Notes: generated by a model from the sequence alone, not told the origin. A DNA stretch of 64,000 bases from Blepharisma japonicum (GCA_949751835.1 CATKHK010000036.1:186001-250000); one strand, 5' to 3'; positions 33,874-45,220 are shown, counted from the first letter of the stretch. Numbers and translations: made by a program.

Positions 33874-35304
33874 TTAATTTGGCTGCATTGAAATATCAAT
33901 TTTTTCATAACTAAATAAACTTTCTTTATTTAGCATTTTTGATTCTTTAATAAAAAATGAACTAATGCCAGAAATCAAAAAATACAATGAACACAAAGCC
34001 AAAACAATTGGTTTGCCATTATTGATGCTCAAAAGTCACCCAGTAGCAATAGGAGTTAGCAATCCTCCTGTTCTTCCACACGCATTAGACCATCCGCAGC
34101 CTGTGCTTTTTATTTCTGTTGGGTAAGACTCTGGAGTAATCATATAAAGTGCACCATATGCAAGCATAATTACCAAAATCAGCAAAGATGTAAAAGTTAG
34201 AATCTAAATAAATATTACTGTAGCAAATTCATTAGCCATATAAAATAAAATGCAAAATATAGCCGAAAATAGGATCCCAATTGATAGAGTGTGCTTACTT
34301 CCTATGTTTGATTTGCACAAATAAGATGAAACAATAGTCCCAGGGATTGCGCAAAATTGTTGAAGCATGATAATTAAATATCTTTCAGCTAATGAATACC
34401 CATCTAAAAATAAAGGCATAAAGTATAGCATATTTGTGTATCCACTAGCAAGGAAAAAGTAAATAAAAGCAAAAAAGATAGTATTTTTCATGTATTTTTC
34501 AGAAAACAGTAATTTTAATAAATCTCATACACTCTTTTTATTATTTTCTCTATAATTTATATGAGTTTGTAAAACTATTGGTTTTTGTAAATCATAGTTA
34601 TTAGTTTTCGCAATTTTCTCTATTATTTTTTCAGCCTTGTCTAGTTTTCCTGAGTAGTATAAATAAAATGGTGTTTCGTCCATTTTGAATCTAAGGCACA
34701 TTATGCAAAATTCATAAAAAAACGCAATTCCTATCATAATTCTTCATGAACTAATAGGAATAAAATTTTGTTGTGTGCAAAATATCCCAATTAAAGCAGC
34801 AAAGACTCCTCCAACACCCCATGTAAATGATAGACTTGCTAATTTGTTGATATCTTTAGGTGGGCAAAACTCTGAAAAGACTGCTCCTCCTACAGTTAAT
34901 TCCCCACCAATAGCAAATCCCATAAAAAAGAGACAAACGAGAAAGGAATAATATTCAGGTGAAAATATAAATATAAAACTATTAAGAGCTAGCAAAACTG
35001 TACTTTTTTTGAAAGAAAACATTCTTCCATATCTGTCACTGAGATAGCATCAAATATAAGAGCCCATCATAATGCCTAGTTGCATTGATGTAGCTAAATA
35101 GCCTTCCATTTGAATGCTTAGGTTTCAATCGTCAGCAACTAACCCCAAAATGAGGCCAATTAAAACTTCTCACATTTGGGTTGTAGTTCATGCCTAAATG
35201 ATTTATACGAGCCCACATTGCAATGCCATAATATTTTGATACTTTCCCCAGCCAATTTGATCCAAATAATCCTCAATTATTGTATTCATACTTCCATTGG
35301 TCAT
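33874..35304 (-). CDS. SVOP-like major facilitator transporter
   Basis: About 466 residues (or 461 if the Met at 35287-35289 is used). Two 15-nt introns (35194-35208, 34204-34218) carry in-frame stops, and several TGA encode Trp. MFS hallmarks: start helix IEDYLDQIGWGKYQ, SIQMEGYLATSMQLGIMMG, the loop 2-3 motif SDRYGR, GFAIGGELTVGGAVFSEFCPP, TWGVGGVFAA, and the C-terminal TPESYPTEIKSTGCGWSNACGR typical of the SV2/SVOP and organic-ion branch. Twelve hydrophobic segments can be counted roughly. The substrate is unknown. A decayed copy lies at 44390-44790. Confidence 0.85.
34204..34218 (-). other. 15-nt intron in the SVOP-like gene
   Basis: Reads gtaatatttatttag on the minus strand, ends in an in-frame TAG. 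Removal joins NEFAT to ILTFTSLLILV and leads into the conserved TPESYPTE motif. Confidence 0.87.
35194..35208 (-). other. 15-nt intron in the SVOP-like gene
   Basis: Reads gtataaatcatttag on the minus strand, with in-frame TAA and TAG. Removal joins LQCGL to AWTTTQMW, the first membrane helix. Confidence 0.85.
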
Positions 35305-35657
35305 TAAATTTAACAATAAACGACACCAGAATTAGTCTATATGCGCATAAATAAAATAGATTTGGCTTCTAAATGATTATGTAACTGAATTAATATAAAA
35401 TTCAAATAAGAATAATTAATGCTTGCTTTTAAATCTCTACAATAACTTGCTTTGGTTGGTCTGATCTCACATAAATCAACCAATTTATTAATAAAAAATA
35501 TAAAAAACTATAACTTTATTTTTGTCTCTAGAGGTATTTTAGAGTCTGAATAGATATAAATATGACGATTTTTATCCAGCTCAATGCTTTACTACATGGG
35601 CTGGTTCCATTTTTATTAGAAACTTAAAATCATTTATACTGTTAAAATTAGCATTAA
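35305..35657. other. Intergenic region
   Basis: About 350 bp of AT-rich sequence between the transporter start and the stop of the ankyrin-SAM gene. Nothing recognisable was seen. Confidence 0.5.
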
Positions 35658-37106
35658 TTAAAATATACAGCAATTGATTGAAACTTGCAGATTACTCTTT
35701 TTTGCTTGCTTACTTATATTTTTAAGCTTTTTTAAAATCATTTTTCTGTGCTTAGGCTCTTTGATACCGATTTCTTCTTTTAATAATTTTTCAGTAATTT
35801 CAAACTCTGAGTTCATCTGCTCAATTAAAAATTCCAATTCCTCATATCCAACCTCATAAAAATTTTCAAGTAAAAAATCTAAATTCAAAGACTCCAGCAT
35901 TTCTTTCAGTGATAAATTAACCCTTTCTGCTTGCTGAAATATGCAGCATTTCCATCAAATTGATTCAGATATATCATTTCCATCTAAATTCCAATTACTG
36001 AAAAATTCTTCAGGAGAATTTTTGACTTTTTCAAGCATAATAAGGATTCTTTTCTGATGGCCAGGCTTAGTTATTCCTGTTCTGTCAAGCATATCTGCTG
36101 TTATCGGTAAAGGAGTATTCATTTGAGAAATTAAACTTTCAAAATCATCAAATCCTGCATTTACTAAATTTGAGAAATAAATGTCAAGCTTAATGATTGT
36201 TAAAAATTTATAAAGTTTGTCATTTTCTCTTTCAGCAATTGAAATTTCATGGCTTCCTGGCTGCGAAGTTGACCCTCTGTTTATTCTTAGCGTTGTATCA
36301 GCTGTTCCACATGATTTAATATGTTTATCAAAGGAAGATAAGGGATTTGAGTGGATTTTTTCAGTAGGACTCATAACAGCCGAAGAAATTGATGACTGTA
36401 GTGCTAGTGAGAGCTTGCTTGATTTATCTTCTTCACTTAGCCTAGCTTCTCTTATTTCACATAGCCCTGTATTAGCATCATATTTCACTTCTTCGCTCCA
36501 ATCTTGCAAAATTTGCTTAATTTGTTTGGTTTTTGCTAAATTCAGCACAGAATTTCCTTGCTTGTCCTTTATATCAGGATCAGCTCCATATGAAAGAAGC
36601 AGCTTAATAATCTCTAAATGACCGTTTGATGCTGCTATATGCAATGGAGACTGACCCAGCTGTGTATTCAGAGAATTCGGATCTGCATAATTTTCTAACA
36701 AAAGGTTAACAATTTTATTGTCTCCTCTATATGTTGCATTGTGTAACGGGGTTTCGCCTTCCAGATTTGCGATTTTAGGGTCTGCACTATATTTTAATAA
36801 AAGTTTTGCAGTTTGATAGTCGAAATTATCAGCAGCTATATGTAGAGGGGTTTCTCCCAAGTCATTTGAGATATTTGGGTTTGCTCCAGAAATCAAGAGA
36901 AATTCTATTTTTTTATAGTTATTTGAGATCACTGAAGAAATAAGAGGAGTGGAGCCGAGACGGTTGTCACGACGATTAAGAAATTGTGGATCAGATTTAA
37001 TTAGTTCTCTAAATGAGGAGAGTTCATCGAAGGAATTGGAAAGTTTGCTATCTTTCTTTATGAATTCTTCATTTTCAAGAGCTTGCATTTTATCAAAGAA
37101 TTGCAT
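35658..37106 (-). CDS. Ankyrin repeats plus two SAM domains
   Basis: 482 residues once the TGA at 35955-35957 is read as Trp. Five canonical ankyrin repeats span ~50-205 (GSTPLISSVI, GETPLHIAADN, GETPLHNATYRGD, GQSPLHIAASNG, GNSVLNLAKT). After a Ser-rich linker, one SAM domain covers ~310-375 (LYFSNLVNAGFDDFESLISQM, ending GHQKRILIML) and a second, related SAM domain ~400-470 (LDFLLENFYEVGYEELEFLIEQM, ending KHRKMILKKL). Tandem SAM domains commonly polymerise or dock to one another; with ankyrins this is a scaffold architecture as in ANKS proteins. The two SAM copies look like an internal duplication. Confidence 0.85.
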
Positions 37107-37245
37107 GGTATCATAAATATTTAGTGCTTATCAATTAATCACAACTAGCAATTAATAGGCCTCGACTAAACTTATAAATTCTAAAAATCCAATTAAAAAA
37201 TTTAAATTAATCAAGATATACCATATCTTTAATTTTAAATTAAAT

Positions 37246-38889
37246 TTACACTGGCCTTGAGCTGCTGGGTTTTCTTTTCCTCATTTCATCTAGCTTTGCT
37301 TCATATGCTTTTCCTTGCGCTAGCCTTTGCTTTAAAAACTCTTTCCTTTCCTCTTCTTCTTTCCTTTGTCTTACTTCTGGTAGCAAATTATAATTTTTAT
37401 TCGTAAGTTTCCTCATCTCAGCTTTCTCTACTTTTGTTTTTTCACCTGAAGCTAGTCTTGATATCAGCTCAGGAGATGGCTCTTTAATACTCCTATTCAG
37501 CTTGAAATTCGGATTCATAACTAATGGCTCAGGCATAAAGGCAGGCTGGCTTCTTTGTCTTACATATTCTTTTTCTGGCTCTCTTGAAGTTTCCATACGG
37601 TTCGAATAGTTATCTTCAGACTTCTCAGTGCCTCTTTCTGTATAAGACAATTTAGAATTAGAAATATTTATTGTGATCTGTTTTTGTGAATCTATTGTAA
37701 ATCTTGTGTCTTTTTGTTTTGAATCCTGATCGGTTTTGCTTCTTGAGGAGACATTTAATTGGACTGATTGAGCTTCGTTAGGCTTAGTTTCTTTTGATGA
37801 AAAAATAGACTCAGAGTAGAGTGAAGGGGTATTTCGGGCGGAGTCTGGAAGTTGGCTTATAAATTGCTCATATGTGATATTGTTTGGCTGATTTGCATTG
37901 GATTGAGGCATATATTGAGGCTGTGCATATTGAGGTTGCATGAATTGCTGACTTTGGGGATATTGAGGAGTCTGGATATATTGTGTAGGATTATATTGAT
38001 AAGGATAGTAAGGATAGATAGGTTGAATAAATTGAATTGGAGGGACCATCTGATAAGGTGCATAATTAGTAGGCATCTGATATACATAAGGTGGCTGTTG
38101 ACCATATTGACTATCGCGTGGCTTTTCTTTGGGTGCTGGAAATTTCCTTGGATGGTTTGTTTTAGCTCCAGTTGAAGGCCTGCTTTCTCTTTTCGGTTTT
38201 GATGGTCTTGCCTTATGAGGTCTTCTTGTTGGAGATCTTGCTTTGTGATTTACTTCTACAGATTCTTCATAAGTGCTTCTCAGTAGCTCTTCGCTATCAT
38301 CACTAGATTCATATCTATCAGATCCTCTTGAGTTCTGTGCAAAAGACCCATTGAAGCTTGTGTGGGCTTGAATACTTGGCCTTGCTACATGATGAATTGT
38401 GGTTGGATTTATTCTTCCTGAAGAAACTGGTCTATGAATAACTTCGGGAATTATAGGAGCGTGATCAACTGACAGAAGATTTCCAAATTCCTCAGTGTCT
38501 GATATTTCTTGATATGAAGAAATAGGTACTGGCGATCTGCAAAGTGACCTAGATATAGGTATTGGCGATTTGCATGGTGATCGAGATGATGGTATTGTAG
38601 ATGGCTGTAGGCTGGAAATACTTTGTCGAGTTTGGTTGATTTTTTGTTCTCAGTCTGCTAACTCTTGCAGCTTTTTATTTAATTTTTCGTGCTCTTTTTT
38701 CAAGAGATCTCTTGTTATTTCTTTTTCGTTTCGGCTTGGCTTTGGAGGAAACCTGCTTTGTGATATAGGCTGGTCTGAAAAATATGATTTCTAAGTGATT
38801 TTTACATGTCTTTCTTTTGGGTATTCAGATTTGGAGTTTGAACGGATTTCTTGGAAAATTTGAGGCCGACCTCGATTGCGCTCCTGCAT
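37246..38889 (-). CDS. Pro/Gln/Tyr-rich protein with ALMS-like C-terminus
   Basis: 542 residues in two exons; the start (38887-38889) lies upstream of a 15-nt intron (38791-38805), and the TGA at 38650-38652 is read as Trp. Residues 1-75 have a short basic coiled coil. The middle is Ser/Arg-rich, with SPIPISRS and SPVPISS repeats, then a Tyr/Pro/Gln-rich low-complexity patch (QYAQPQYMPQ). The C-terminal ~45 residues (NLLPEVRQRKEEEERKEFLKQR split over the helix, then KAYEAKLDEMRKRK) resemble the ALMS motif found at the C-termini of ALMS1 and CEP295, which are centriole-associated proteins. The resemblance is by eye and moderate. Confidence 0.6.
38791..38805 (-). other. 15-nt intron
   Basis: Reads gtaaaaatcacttag on the minus strand, with an in-frame TAG. 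Removal joins the ATG exon (…YPKERH) to KSYFSDQPISQ. Confidence 0.8.
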
Positions 38890-39434
38890 GTATCCTCTAA
38901 TTTAATAAATAATGACGTTATTATAAATAGTCAATTGCAAATAAATTAAAAAGTTAAAATTTGAAAGATAGAAAGAAAGAAAAGAATTTATGGATCTAAA
39001 TTCATTACCAGATTTCATGTTTTTGGTGTCGTCTTGTGGAATCTATTAATCACCAAATTTATTTAGATAATAAATAAATTTTTAAGTAAGGTGAGCATCA
39101 ATGAATTCAATTTTCTTTTATGGAAATTAAAAGATTTCATTACTATTTTAGCTTTTACTGAGTTAAGATTCTTTGAATAAGCTCCAATTTTGTATTTATG
39201 AGCAATCTGTGATGTAGCCAGCTACCATTTTAAATTTCAGTCATTCATTTCAATTTCATATTGTCTATAATTCAATTTTGGTAATTAATTAAAAATTATA
39301 ATGTCGAAAATGTTTTAATAAATATTTGTAATAATATTTCGCCAGATAGCCAACAAAAATTAAAATAGCAATATTAAATTTTGTCTCCTAAAAATGAGAA
39401 AGATTTACTATATTTTTAAATTGTGATTATAATT
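38890..39434. other. Intergenic region between divergent genes
   Basis: About 545 bp, AT-rich, with several A/G-rich patches (gaaagatagaaagaaag near 38960). No reading frame longer than ~20 codons was credible. Confidence 0.5.
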
Positions 39435-40337
39435 ATGTCTAACATTGAAAATATTAGTTCTTTTTGGCTACAAGAAATGGCAAAATTTTGAATTTGCTCG
39501 ATACACTCAGTATGAAGCTCTGCAATATTTTCGATTTGCCTAGCAGCAAAAACGACTAAAGGCAAAGAAAAAATTTACTGTCTTGTACAGTTTTTAGCAG
39601 AACTTTATAGACTCACAATGAGCAGGTGGGACGGGAACATGAAAGCTTCTGACTCTACAGAAGCTGTGAAGCATGCTTTGCATGTTGAAAAGTACATGAA
39701 AAATGGAAGAAAGCTTATGAGGGCTGGAATGTTTTTAGATGATATCGCTGCTATCAATAAAATATTTAGTGATCAAAAGTGAAAAGATGTGGCTAAAATC
39801 ATTAAAATATTCTACCATATATGCTCCGCAATTTATTATGCATTCGATAATTTAGCATGGGCAACAGAAAGCAACCTATTAAAACTGCCATATAAAAATA
39901 TTTCATCGAAATTGAAGAAACCAAAAGATTCTTTATCTTTTGCTAGAAATATATTTTTAATCACGGTCATCATAATTGATATGCGGAGGAACCTCAAAAT
40001 TCAAAGAAGAATGAAAGAAAATATAAATGTTTATGAGCATCTATCCAAAGAGCACGCATTAGATAGCAAATTTTTGCGCGAAATGATTGAAAAAAGAAGA
40101 GAAATGAAATTTTGTATTGTTGATTTAACAATTAATAGCCTGAAAGCTATCATGTCTTATAAAACATTAGCATTGCCTGGATCGAAATTCTTCACTCCCA
40201 TATTTATCAATCTTTGTGGAATCATTTCTGCAGCGTTAGCAATTTACTGCAATATTTTTAATAGTGAATGTGGCAAAGGGCAATCATTAAAAACGGACAC
40301 GGAAAGAAATTTCAAAAAAAGAACAGAAAGTTTGTAG
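39435..40337 (+). CDS. PEX11-like peroxisome membrane protein
   Basis: 300 residues starting at the ATG at 39435, with three TGA read as Trp in the first 120 codons; ends in TAG. The layout fits PEX11: an N-terminal helix with TTKGKEKIYCLVQFLAEL, a region NGRKLMRAGMFLDD resembling the conserved RKxxRxxK segment, a membrane-associated helix (ICSAIYYAFDNLAWATE), and a C-terminal hydrophobic pair ending GIISAALAIYCNIF. PEX11 proteins elongate peroxisomal membranes before fission. Assignment rests on pattern and length; it could be another membrane protein of similar shape. Confidence 0.55.
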
Positions 40338-40432
40338 AAAACTTATAATTTAAGCGCATTTTATCGCTTTTTATAAAAGATTTAGTATTAAAGTAATTAT
40401 AATACTATAGGAATAATTATAGTCATATTAAT

Positions 40433-40792
40433 ATGGATAAAGCTATACAAATTTTGGATTTTATTGAAGTAAATGAATCCGCATGGCTTAATTTGAGAAG
40501 AGAATTAAAAGAAGAAATGTTTGGAGGACTCAGCGAATTAGCAAATTTTAATTTAACAAGAGAAGGGGTTGGATTGGATATATCAACATTGATTGAAGAT
40601 GAAAGCACAGTCAATATTCAGTTTTCAGGTGATAGCATCAGAATAGTTGAAAACTCACAACCTAAATTAGCATTTCCTTATAATCAGCCTCCTATCGCTA
40701 AGGCGAAAAGAAAGTTCCAAAATGTCCTTCAAAAAGCTGTTGATTTAGTATCATTACGCCAAAAGCTGAACAAAATTTTATTAGAAAATTAA
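40433..40792 (+). CDS. Vma22/CCDC115-like V-ATPase assembly factor (tentative)
   Basis: 119 residues, no internal TGA. An N-terminal helix (AIQILDFIEVNESAWLNLRRELKEE), a short acidic middle, and a C-terminal helix AKAKRKFQNVLQKAVDLVSLRQKL resemble the paired helices of CCDC115/Vma22, where the C-terminal helix reads LRQAQxxFRxxLxxAxxxxSLQNRI. Vma22 acts with Vma12/Vma21 in the ER to assemble the V-ATPase V0 sector. The resemblance is short; treat as a lead. Confidence 0.45.
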   Translation: MDKAIQILDFIEVNESAWLNLRRELKEEMFGGLSELANFNLTREGVGLDISTLIEDESTVNIQFSGDSIRIVENSQPKLAFPYNQPPIAKAKRKFQNVLQKAVDLVSLRQKLNKILLEN

Positions 40793-40951
40793 TTTCATTG
40801 ATTCATTAAGGATAGTTTATGATTTTAAGAAATTTAATGCTTTACTTGTGAATTGTGATGAATAGAATAAGATATGTCTACTCTTTTATTTCAATAATAA
40901 TTCCAAACCCACTGTCTAAAAGAAGTTAATGATAATGCTATTCTAAGCTTA

Positions 40952-42370
40952 TTAATATCTAGCAAACTTTTCCATTGCTTGGCCTATCCACTGATTGATC
41001 ATTGCGACTTCTCTAGAGCGTGCATAGAGAACAGACTGAGGATCTCTTGGGTTAGGAGTTCTTAAGTCCAAATGGTGAGCTCCCCCTTTGATTCCAATAA
41101 CGACAGTTTGGTCGTTAATAGGTTCCTGTATGCATCCGCCTCCCCATGGGTCTAGAGTTCCATAAGAAAATACAATATTTGAAGCTGAAGCCAGAGTAAC
41201 ATTGACATTGAATGTCCCCATTCCATAGTTTATAGGTGCCCAATCAGGTCTTGGCTGGACTCCAAATAATCCCTGGCACATCTTAGCCCATTGTGTGGGA
41301 TTCCAAGGTCTTACTGGATACATATCATTTGGCAGTCCATATTGGCCTAATGGGAAAATAAGTTCGGTGCAAGTTTGATAAGTCCATGGGTCTAGGCCAT
41401 TTCCTTCAGCTCCATAGATATCGAAGCAAGTTAAGTTTCCAGTCCAGTTATAAACCAAATTATTAATTTGAGCAAAGCCCATCAAAGCTTGCCACATGTT
41501 TTCATTCTGAGAAAATTGGGACATGACGGAGCATGACACATTCACAGGGTATCCTGGTAAAAGGCCTCCTACGTTGGCTGGGTATGGGTAATCAAGCTGT
41601 GACATGTCTTGGAAAGCTCCTGTAATGAAATCTTCTAAGGCTAGCACATCACCTTGTTCTTGTATTGACTGGCATGGGTTGAAAATATTTTCAAGGGCTG
41701 TATAAGTTAAAGGCCTATCAATAAAGTTGTCTAAGATGAGGAATCCATTGTGGATATTCCCTTCACAGTCTCTTTCTACATTGAAATAGTCGTTAGTGCT
41801 AATTCTTGCATAAGAAGTACCATTCACGTCTTGAGGCATTAAAACAGGGGCAGAGCTTGCAATGGCACCGTCCACGAATTGTGGGTACTTAACGCGGAAG
41901 TAAGCTGCAAGCATACCACCGTATGAGCCTCCAAATACAATAACTGGGGTTGAGTTGCTTGGCTTTAACTGCTGAATGATGTCAGCGAAATCCCAAAGGA
42001 CTTGGTCAGTGCTCAGGTATTTCCATGAAAATGGGCTTGGGATTGATTCACCATAGTATCGATGCTCAATAAACGCAACTGATGCATTGTATTGTGGACC
42101 AAGGGTACCAACAAGCCACCCAGTCATTTGATAAAATTGAGTGATTGGGCCTTCGTTACCAGTGTAAACAAAGAGAGGTGCGGTAGGACTTCCCTGACTG
42201 AAAAGCACTCGGATGTTAATTGTGCCTGGATCTCTATTGATGTGATCTAGTTGCTCAGTAAACCAGAGTGTTTGATAATTTGGACCAATCTCAAGCGGCT
42301 CATCATTATTGAGTCTTGTAAGGCGTTTTGAGAAAACACCTAAGAAAAGTGTGAAAAAGAGTGGCACCAT
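40952..42370 (-). CDS. Serine carboxypeptidase, family S28
   Basis: 472 residues, single exon. An N-terminal signal peptide (MVPLFFTLFLGVFS) is followed by the S28 fold: WFTEQLDHIN, IEHRYYGES, the nucleophile motif GGSYGGMLAAYFR, catalytic Asp in YGTLDPWGGG and catalytic His in GGAHHLDLR. Family members include lysosomal Pro-X carboxypeptidase and dipeptidyl peptidase 7. Several NxS/T sequons fit a secreted or lysosomal/food-vacuole enzyme that cleaves peptides at proline. Confidence 0.93.
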   Translation of the reverse strand: MVPLFFTLFLGVFSKRLTRLNNDEPLEIGPNYQTLWFTEQLDHINRDPGTINIRVLFSQGSPTAPLFVYTGNEGPITQFYQMTGWLVGTLGPQYNASVAFIEHRYYGESIPSPFSWKYLSTDQVLWDFADIIQQLKPSNSTPVIVFGGSYGGMLAAYFRVKYPQFVDGAIASSAPVLMPQDVNGTSYARISTNDYFNVERDCEGNIHNGFLILDNFIDRPLTYTALENIFNPCQSIQEQGDVLALEDFITGAFQDMSQLDYPYPANVGGLLPGYPVNVSCSVMSQFSQNENMWQALMGFAQINNLVYNWTGNLTCFDIYGAEGNGLDPWTYQTCTELIFPLGQYGLPNDMYPVRPWNPTQWAKMCQGLFGVQPRPDWAPINYGMGTFNVNVTLASASNIVFSYGTLDPWGGGCIQEPINDQTVVIGIKGGAHHLDLRTPNPRDPQSVLYARSREVAMINQWIGQAMEKFARY

Positions 42371-43228
42371 TTATTTCTCCCAGACTTTAGGAAAAGCTTT
42401 AGTTATTCGCTCGAGGCAAATAAATCAACAGCTGGTTTTATGTGAAAATTTGCGATGTTATTGGTGGAAAGATCAGAGTTTGGTAAAATATTAGTTAAAT
42501 GTTAAAAAATGTGAAAGTCTAATAATTAAATCAATTAAATGAATAATTTTTAAACGTTTCGCAATGTAATTTTAATTGAATTAATTCTTTTATATACTTT
42601 CTCAATTTTCTTCTCAATTAAATTTTTTCACTAATGAGAAGTTTTATATTTTATCAAATAAATAAATGTATTTAAGATCAAAAAACACACCTCTATTGAA
42701 AAATTACATATATATCATTTAATCTTTAGATACTCTCTTCATAATTCTCAGACCAAGAGATTCTTTGGCAGAATTTAAATTTCTTACATATGAGATTTCC
42801 TAAGTCTGCTTAAATCATTACATATAGAGCTCAATATTCAAATAAAAGAAAGTTTGCTCTTAGGATAATTTAATTTTATTATTAGTCTCTCAATAAATCA
42901 AACGCGATTATTATGATTACTCTATTTAAATGTCCAAAAAAATCAATCCTCATGGCCGCTTTCAAGATGATTTTTCTATTGTGTTTAAAAAAACCAAAAT
43001 CCTTTATAAATTTTGCACTACAAATATTTAAATAATTAAATCAATAAATTTAATATATCAACTCTCCACATTTAAATATTTGATTTAAATTCACATCTGT
43101 AGAATCAAAGACTGTTAGCTCTTTTCTAAATCATTACACTAAAAGTTTTATAATTCTACTTTTATTATCCTCAGTGTTTATTAGAAAATGCAATTAATAT
43201 TTCATAAATATTAAAATAATAACAAAAT
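42371..43228. other. Intergenic region, about 860 bp
   Basis: AT-rich gap between two divergent genes (S28 peptidase and RING-H2 protein). Stops occur in all frames; no repeat, RNA gene or element end was recognised. Confidence 0.5.
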
Positions 43229-44005
43229 ATGAACTGGAAGAAGAAACTCTCACTATTTGGAGTAATTGGAGGTATACTGAGCTATGATGTTGTACTAATA
43301 TGCTACTTAGCCATGGCGAAATTTGAAGAGCCAATGATCATGCTTTTTTCTGATATCTTTTTCGCCTTGAGCTTCGTAGCAAATCCTTTATTACTAATGC
43401 TTATTACAAAATACACTTCTGAGTTCTATGGAATGAAATATATAAGCAAGCTATTTTTGTTTTTCCCTTTATCTGTTTTCTTCACCAACACATTTCTCGC
43501 ACTCCACCCTCTCATTATGCAAAAATTACTAAGGTTTATGGGAGTCCGTGACTACAGCATAATTCTTTATTCTATCATTTTCTTATACATGGGGAAATTA
43601 TGTAGCACAGGGGTGTTAGACGTATTTTGTCAAGCACTTATAATTGGGAATAATATTTCAGCGTCAGGGAATATAACTCCTTTAGATTTAATTTACGTTA
43701 TTGCTGTAATTATTGCAGGGCTTATATTGTTCTCACTATCATTATTTTGCTGTGCTGATATTATAGGGGAATATTTAGAGCAATATTCGGAACAAAATTC
43801 TATAAGAGAAATATTAATTACTCCGAACTTTATCGAGTATACGAAGAATAGAAAGGAAGAAGTGTGTAATATATGTCTTGATGAATTCAAAGAAGGAGAT
43901 CGAATGGGAGAAATGCCTAATTGTGAGCATGCGTTTCATCAAGAATGCCTAATGAAATGGCTTGAATATAAATCTATGTGTCCTATATGCAGAAATCAAG
44001 AATAA
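43229..44005 (+). CDS. Membrane RING-H2 E3 ubiquitin ligase
   Basis: 258 residues, single exon. Four to five hydrophobic helices occupy ~8-180, then a cytosolic RING-H2 finger at ~210-255: CNIC, then CEHAFHQEC, then CPIC, with the Cys-His-His order typical of RING-H2. Length and layout match the many small polytopic RING-H2 ligases of ciliates and plants, which usually act in membrane protein turnover. The substrate is unknown. Confidence 0.87.
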   Translation: MNWKKKLSLFGVIGGILSYDVVLICYLAMAKFEEPMIMLFSDIFFALSFVANPLLLMLITKYTSEFYGMKYISKLFLFFPLSVFFTNTFLALHPLIMQKLLRFMGVRDYSIILYSIIFLYMGKLCSTGVLDVFCQALIIGNNISASGNITPLDLIYVIAVIIAGLILFSLSLFCCADIIGEYLEQYSEQNSIREILITPNFIEYTKNRKEEVCNICLDEFKEGDRMGEMPNCEHAFHQECLMKWLEYKSMCPICRNQE

Positions 44006-44389
44006 ATTATTTTAATTTGTTTATATTCAATTGAACTTTACGTTAAAACTATTGAGGTATCGAATCTAATTAATTAATATTGATTAATTTTTAATATTTA
44101 TAAAATATATTGTATGCAAATTATTAGAAATTCTTTTATTAATTCTATTAAATTTATATCTAAATGCTATATAAATAAAATAAATGGCAGATATATCAAT
44201 AAAAAATCAGCTGAATACCATTAGCTGAGGCAGGTATCAATGATAAGTTTTTATATTTAAATGCAAATTTTGCGTTCATCTTTTCGAACACATCAGAATT
44301 TTCTGTTACGTAAAATATGTGTTATAAAAATATAAAAACCACAATATAAACTGTGGTTTGATTTTCTATGTTTATTCATGATTTTCAGT
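44006..44389. other. Intergenic region with a small inverted repeat
   Basis: Holds an 8-bp perfect inverted repeat (AAACCACA / TGTGGTTT, 44336-44359, 8-nt loop) just upstream of the decayed transporter copy. No gene seen. Confidence 0.5.
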
Positions 44390-44790
44390 TCAAATGCGAG
44401 GAGTTGCAGCAGGATTGATAACTAACTCAATCAGTAACAATTAAAATCTTAGTGGAGATCTCCAGGCACTGATTGCAACAGCTATGGAACTAGGCTACCT
44501 CCTCGTGGTTACATCTGAGGATTTCTGAGCAATAGATATGGCAGAATGATTGTTTTAAAATGAGTATCATAGTTTTTATTCTCACATCTTTTCTATTGGC
44601 AAATTCTGTCAACTTTGTCATGATTTTATATTAACTATATTTTTCTATTTCGGAGTTTGTGGAGAGCTCATAATGGCTGACATAATATTTTATGAATTTT
44701 GTCCACCAAAAATATAAATATGCTGGCAGCATTATTGTGCACCTGAGGCTTTGGACGAGCTTTTGCTGCGGCAATCAAAATTAGGTAGTA
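44390..44790 (+). pseudogene. Decayed copy of the SVOP-like transporter
   Basis: Four islands of translated similarity to the intact gene at 33874-35304 lie in the same order but in alternating frames. NLS...ATAMELG at ~44448-44495 matches NLS...ATSMQLG. SNRYGRM at 44528-44548 matches SDRYGRM. FGVCGELIMADIIFYEFCPPK at ~44649-44711 (split here by the intact gene's GELTVGGAVFSEFCPP) matches well. CTWGFGRAFAAAIKI at 44738-44782 matches FTWGVGGVFAALIGI. TAA/TAG stops and at least three frame changes separate them, so it cannot encode the transporter. Parts before and after are lost or unrecognisable. Confidence 0.8.
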
Positions 44791-44944
44791 AATATAGCGT
44801 TTTTAAGTCTACTTTTTACATTTATTTTTTGTTATTTATTTTATACCTCCACAAGTTTGTATGCTGTAAAAGTCACTTAGATTATAATAATAACGAAATT
44901 TCTGATTTCACTCTTAATGCTATGGTACTCAGCTTAGTATCTTA

Positions 44945-45220
44945 TTACCCCTGATTCATAGCTGACATTAAAAGCATAAGATCTTGTTGAACAAATGCAT
45001 GTGAAAGGTGCGGAGGATTAACTTCCTCACTTATATTTGGGTAGGTTTTGAATTTTGATAATGGTGCGCCATTATGTCTTGGGCTTTGCTCATTATATTT
45101 CTTTATTGTAGGGGCATTTTCATTGATATTAAAAGATCCATCTAAAAGCAATGAAAAACTAATAGAAAAATATTTTCACGAATCTCCTACTGTTTCCTTT
45201 GAGCCTGGGTAGTTTTTGGT
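44945..45220 (-). pseudogene. Open frame without a start codon, possible gene remnant
   Basis: A minus-strand frame of about 90 codons, ending in TAA, with one TGA read as Trp (DSWKYFSISFSLLLDG). It has protein-like composition (TYPNISEEVNPPHLSHAF) but no ATG between its upstream TAA and the frame. No family was recognised. It sits next to the decayed transporter and may be another remnant, or a last exon whose upstream intron I cannot place. Confidence 0.35.

Noticed and set aside
40433-40792. Firm naming of the 119-residue protein as Vma22
   Set aside because: Similarity is limited to one helix; kept only as a tentative label.
44336-44359. Inverted repeat as a terminator or element end
   Set aside because: Only 8 bp, no flanking duplication and no coding content; chance is likely in AT-rich DNA.
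44945-45220. Treating the minus-strand frame as a functional gene
   Set aside because: No ATG between the upstream stop and the frame, no intron that supplies one, and it adjoins decayed sequence.
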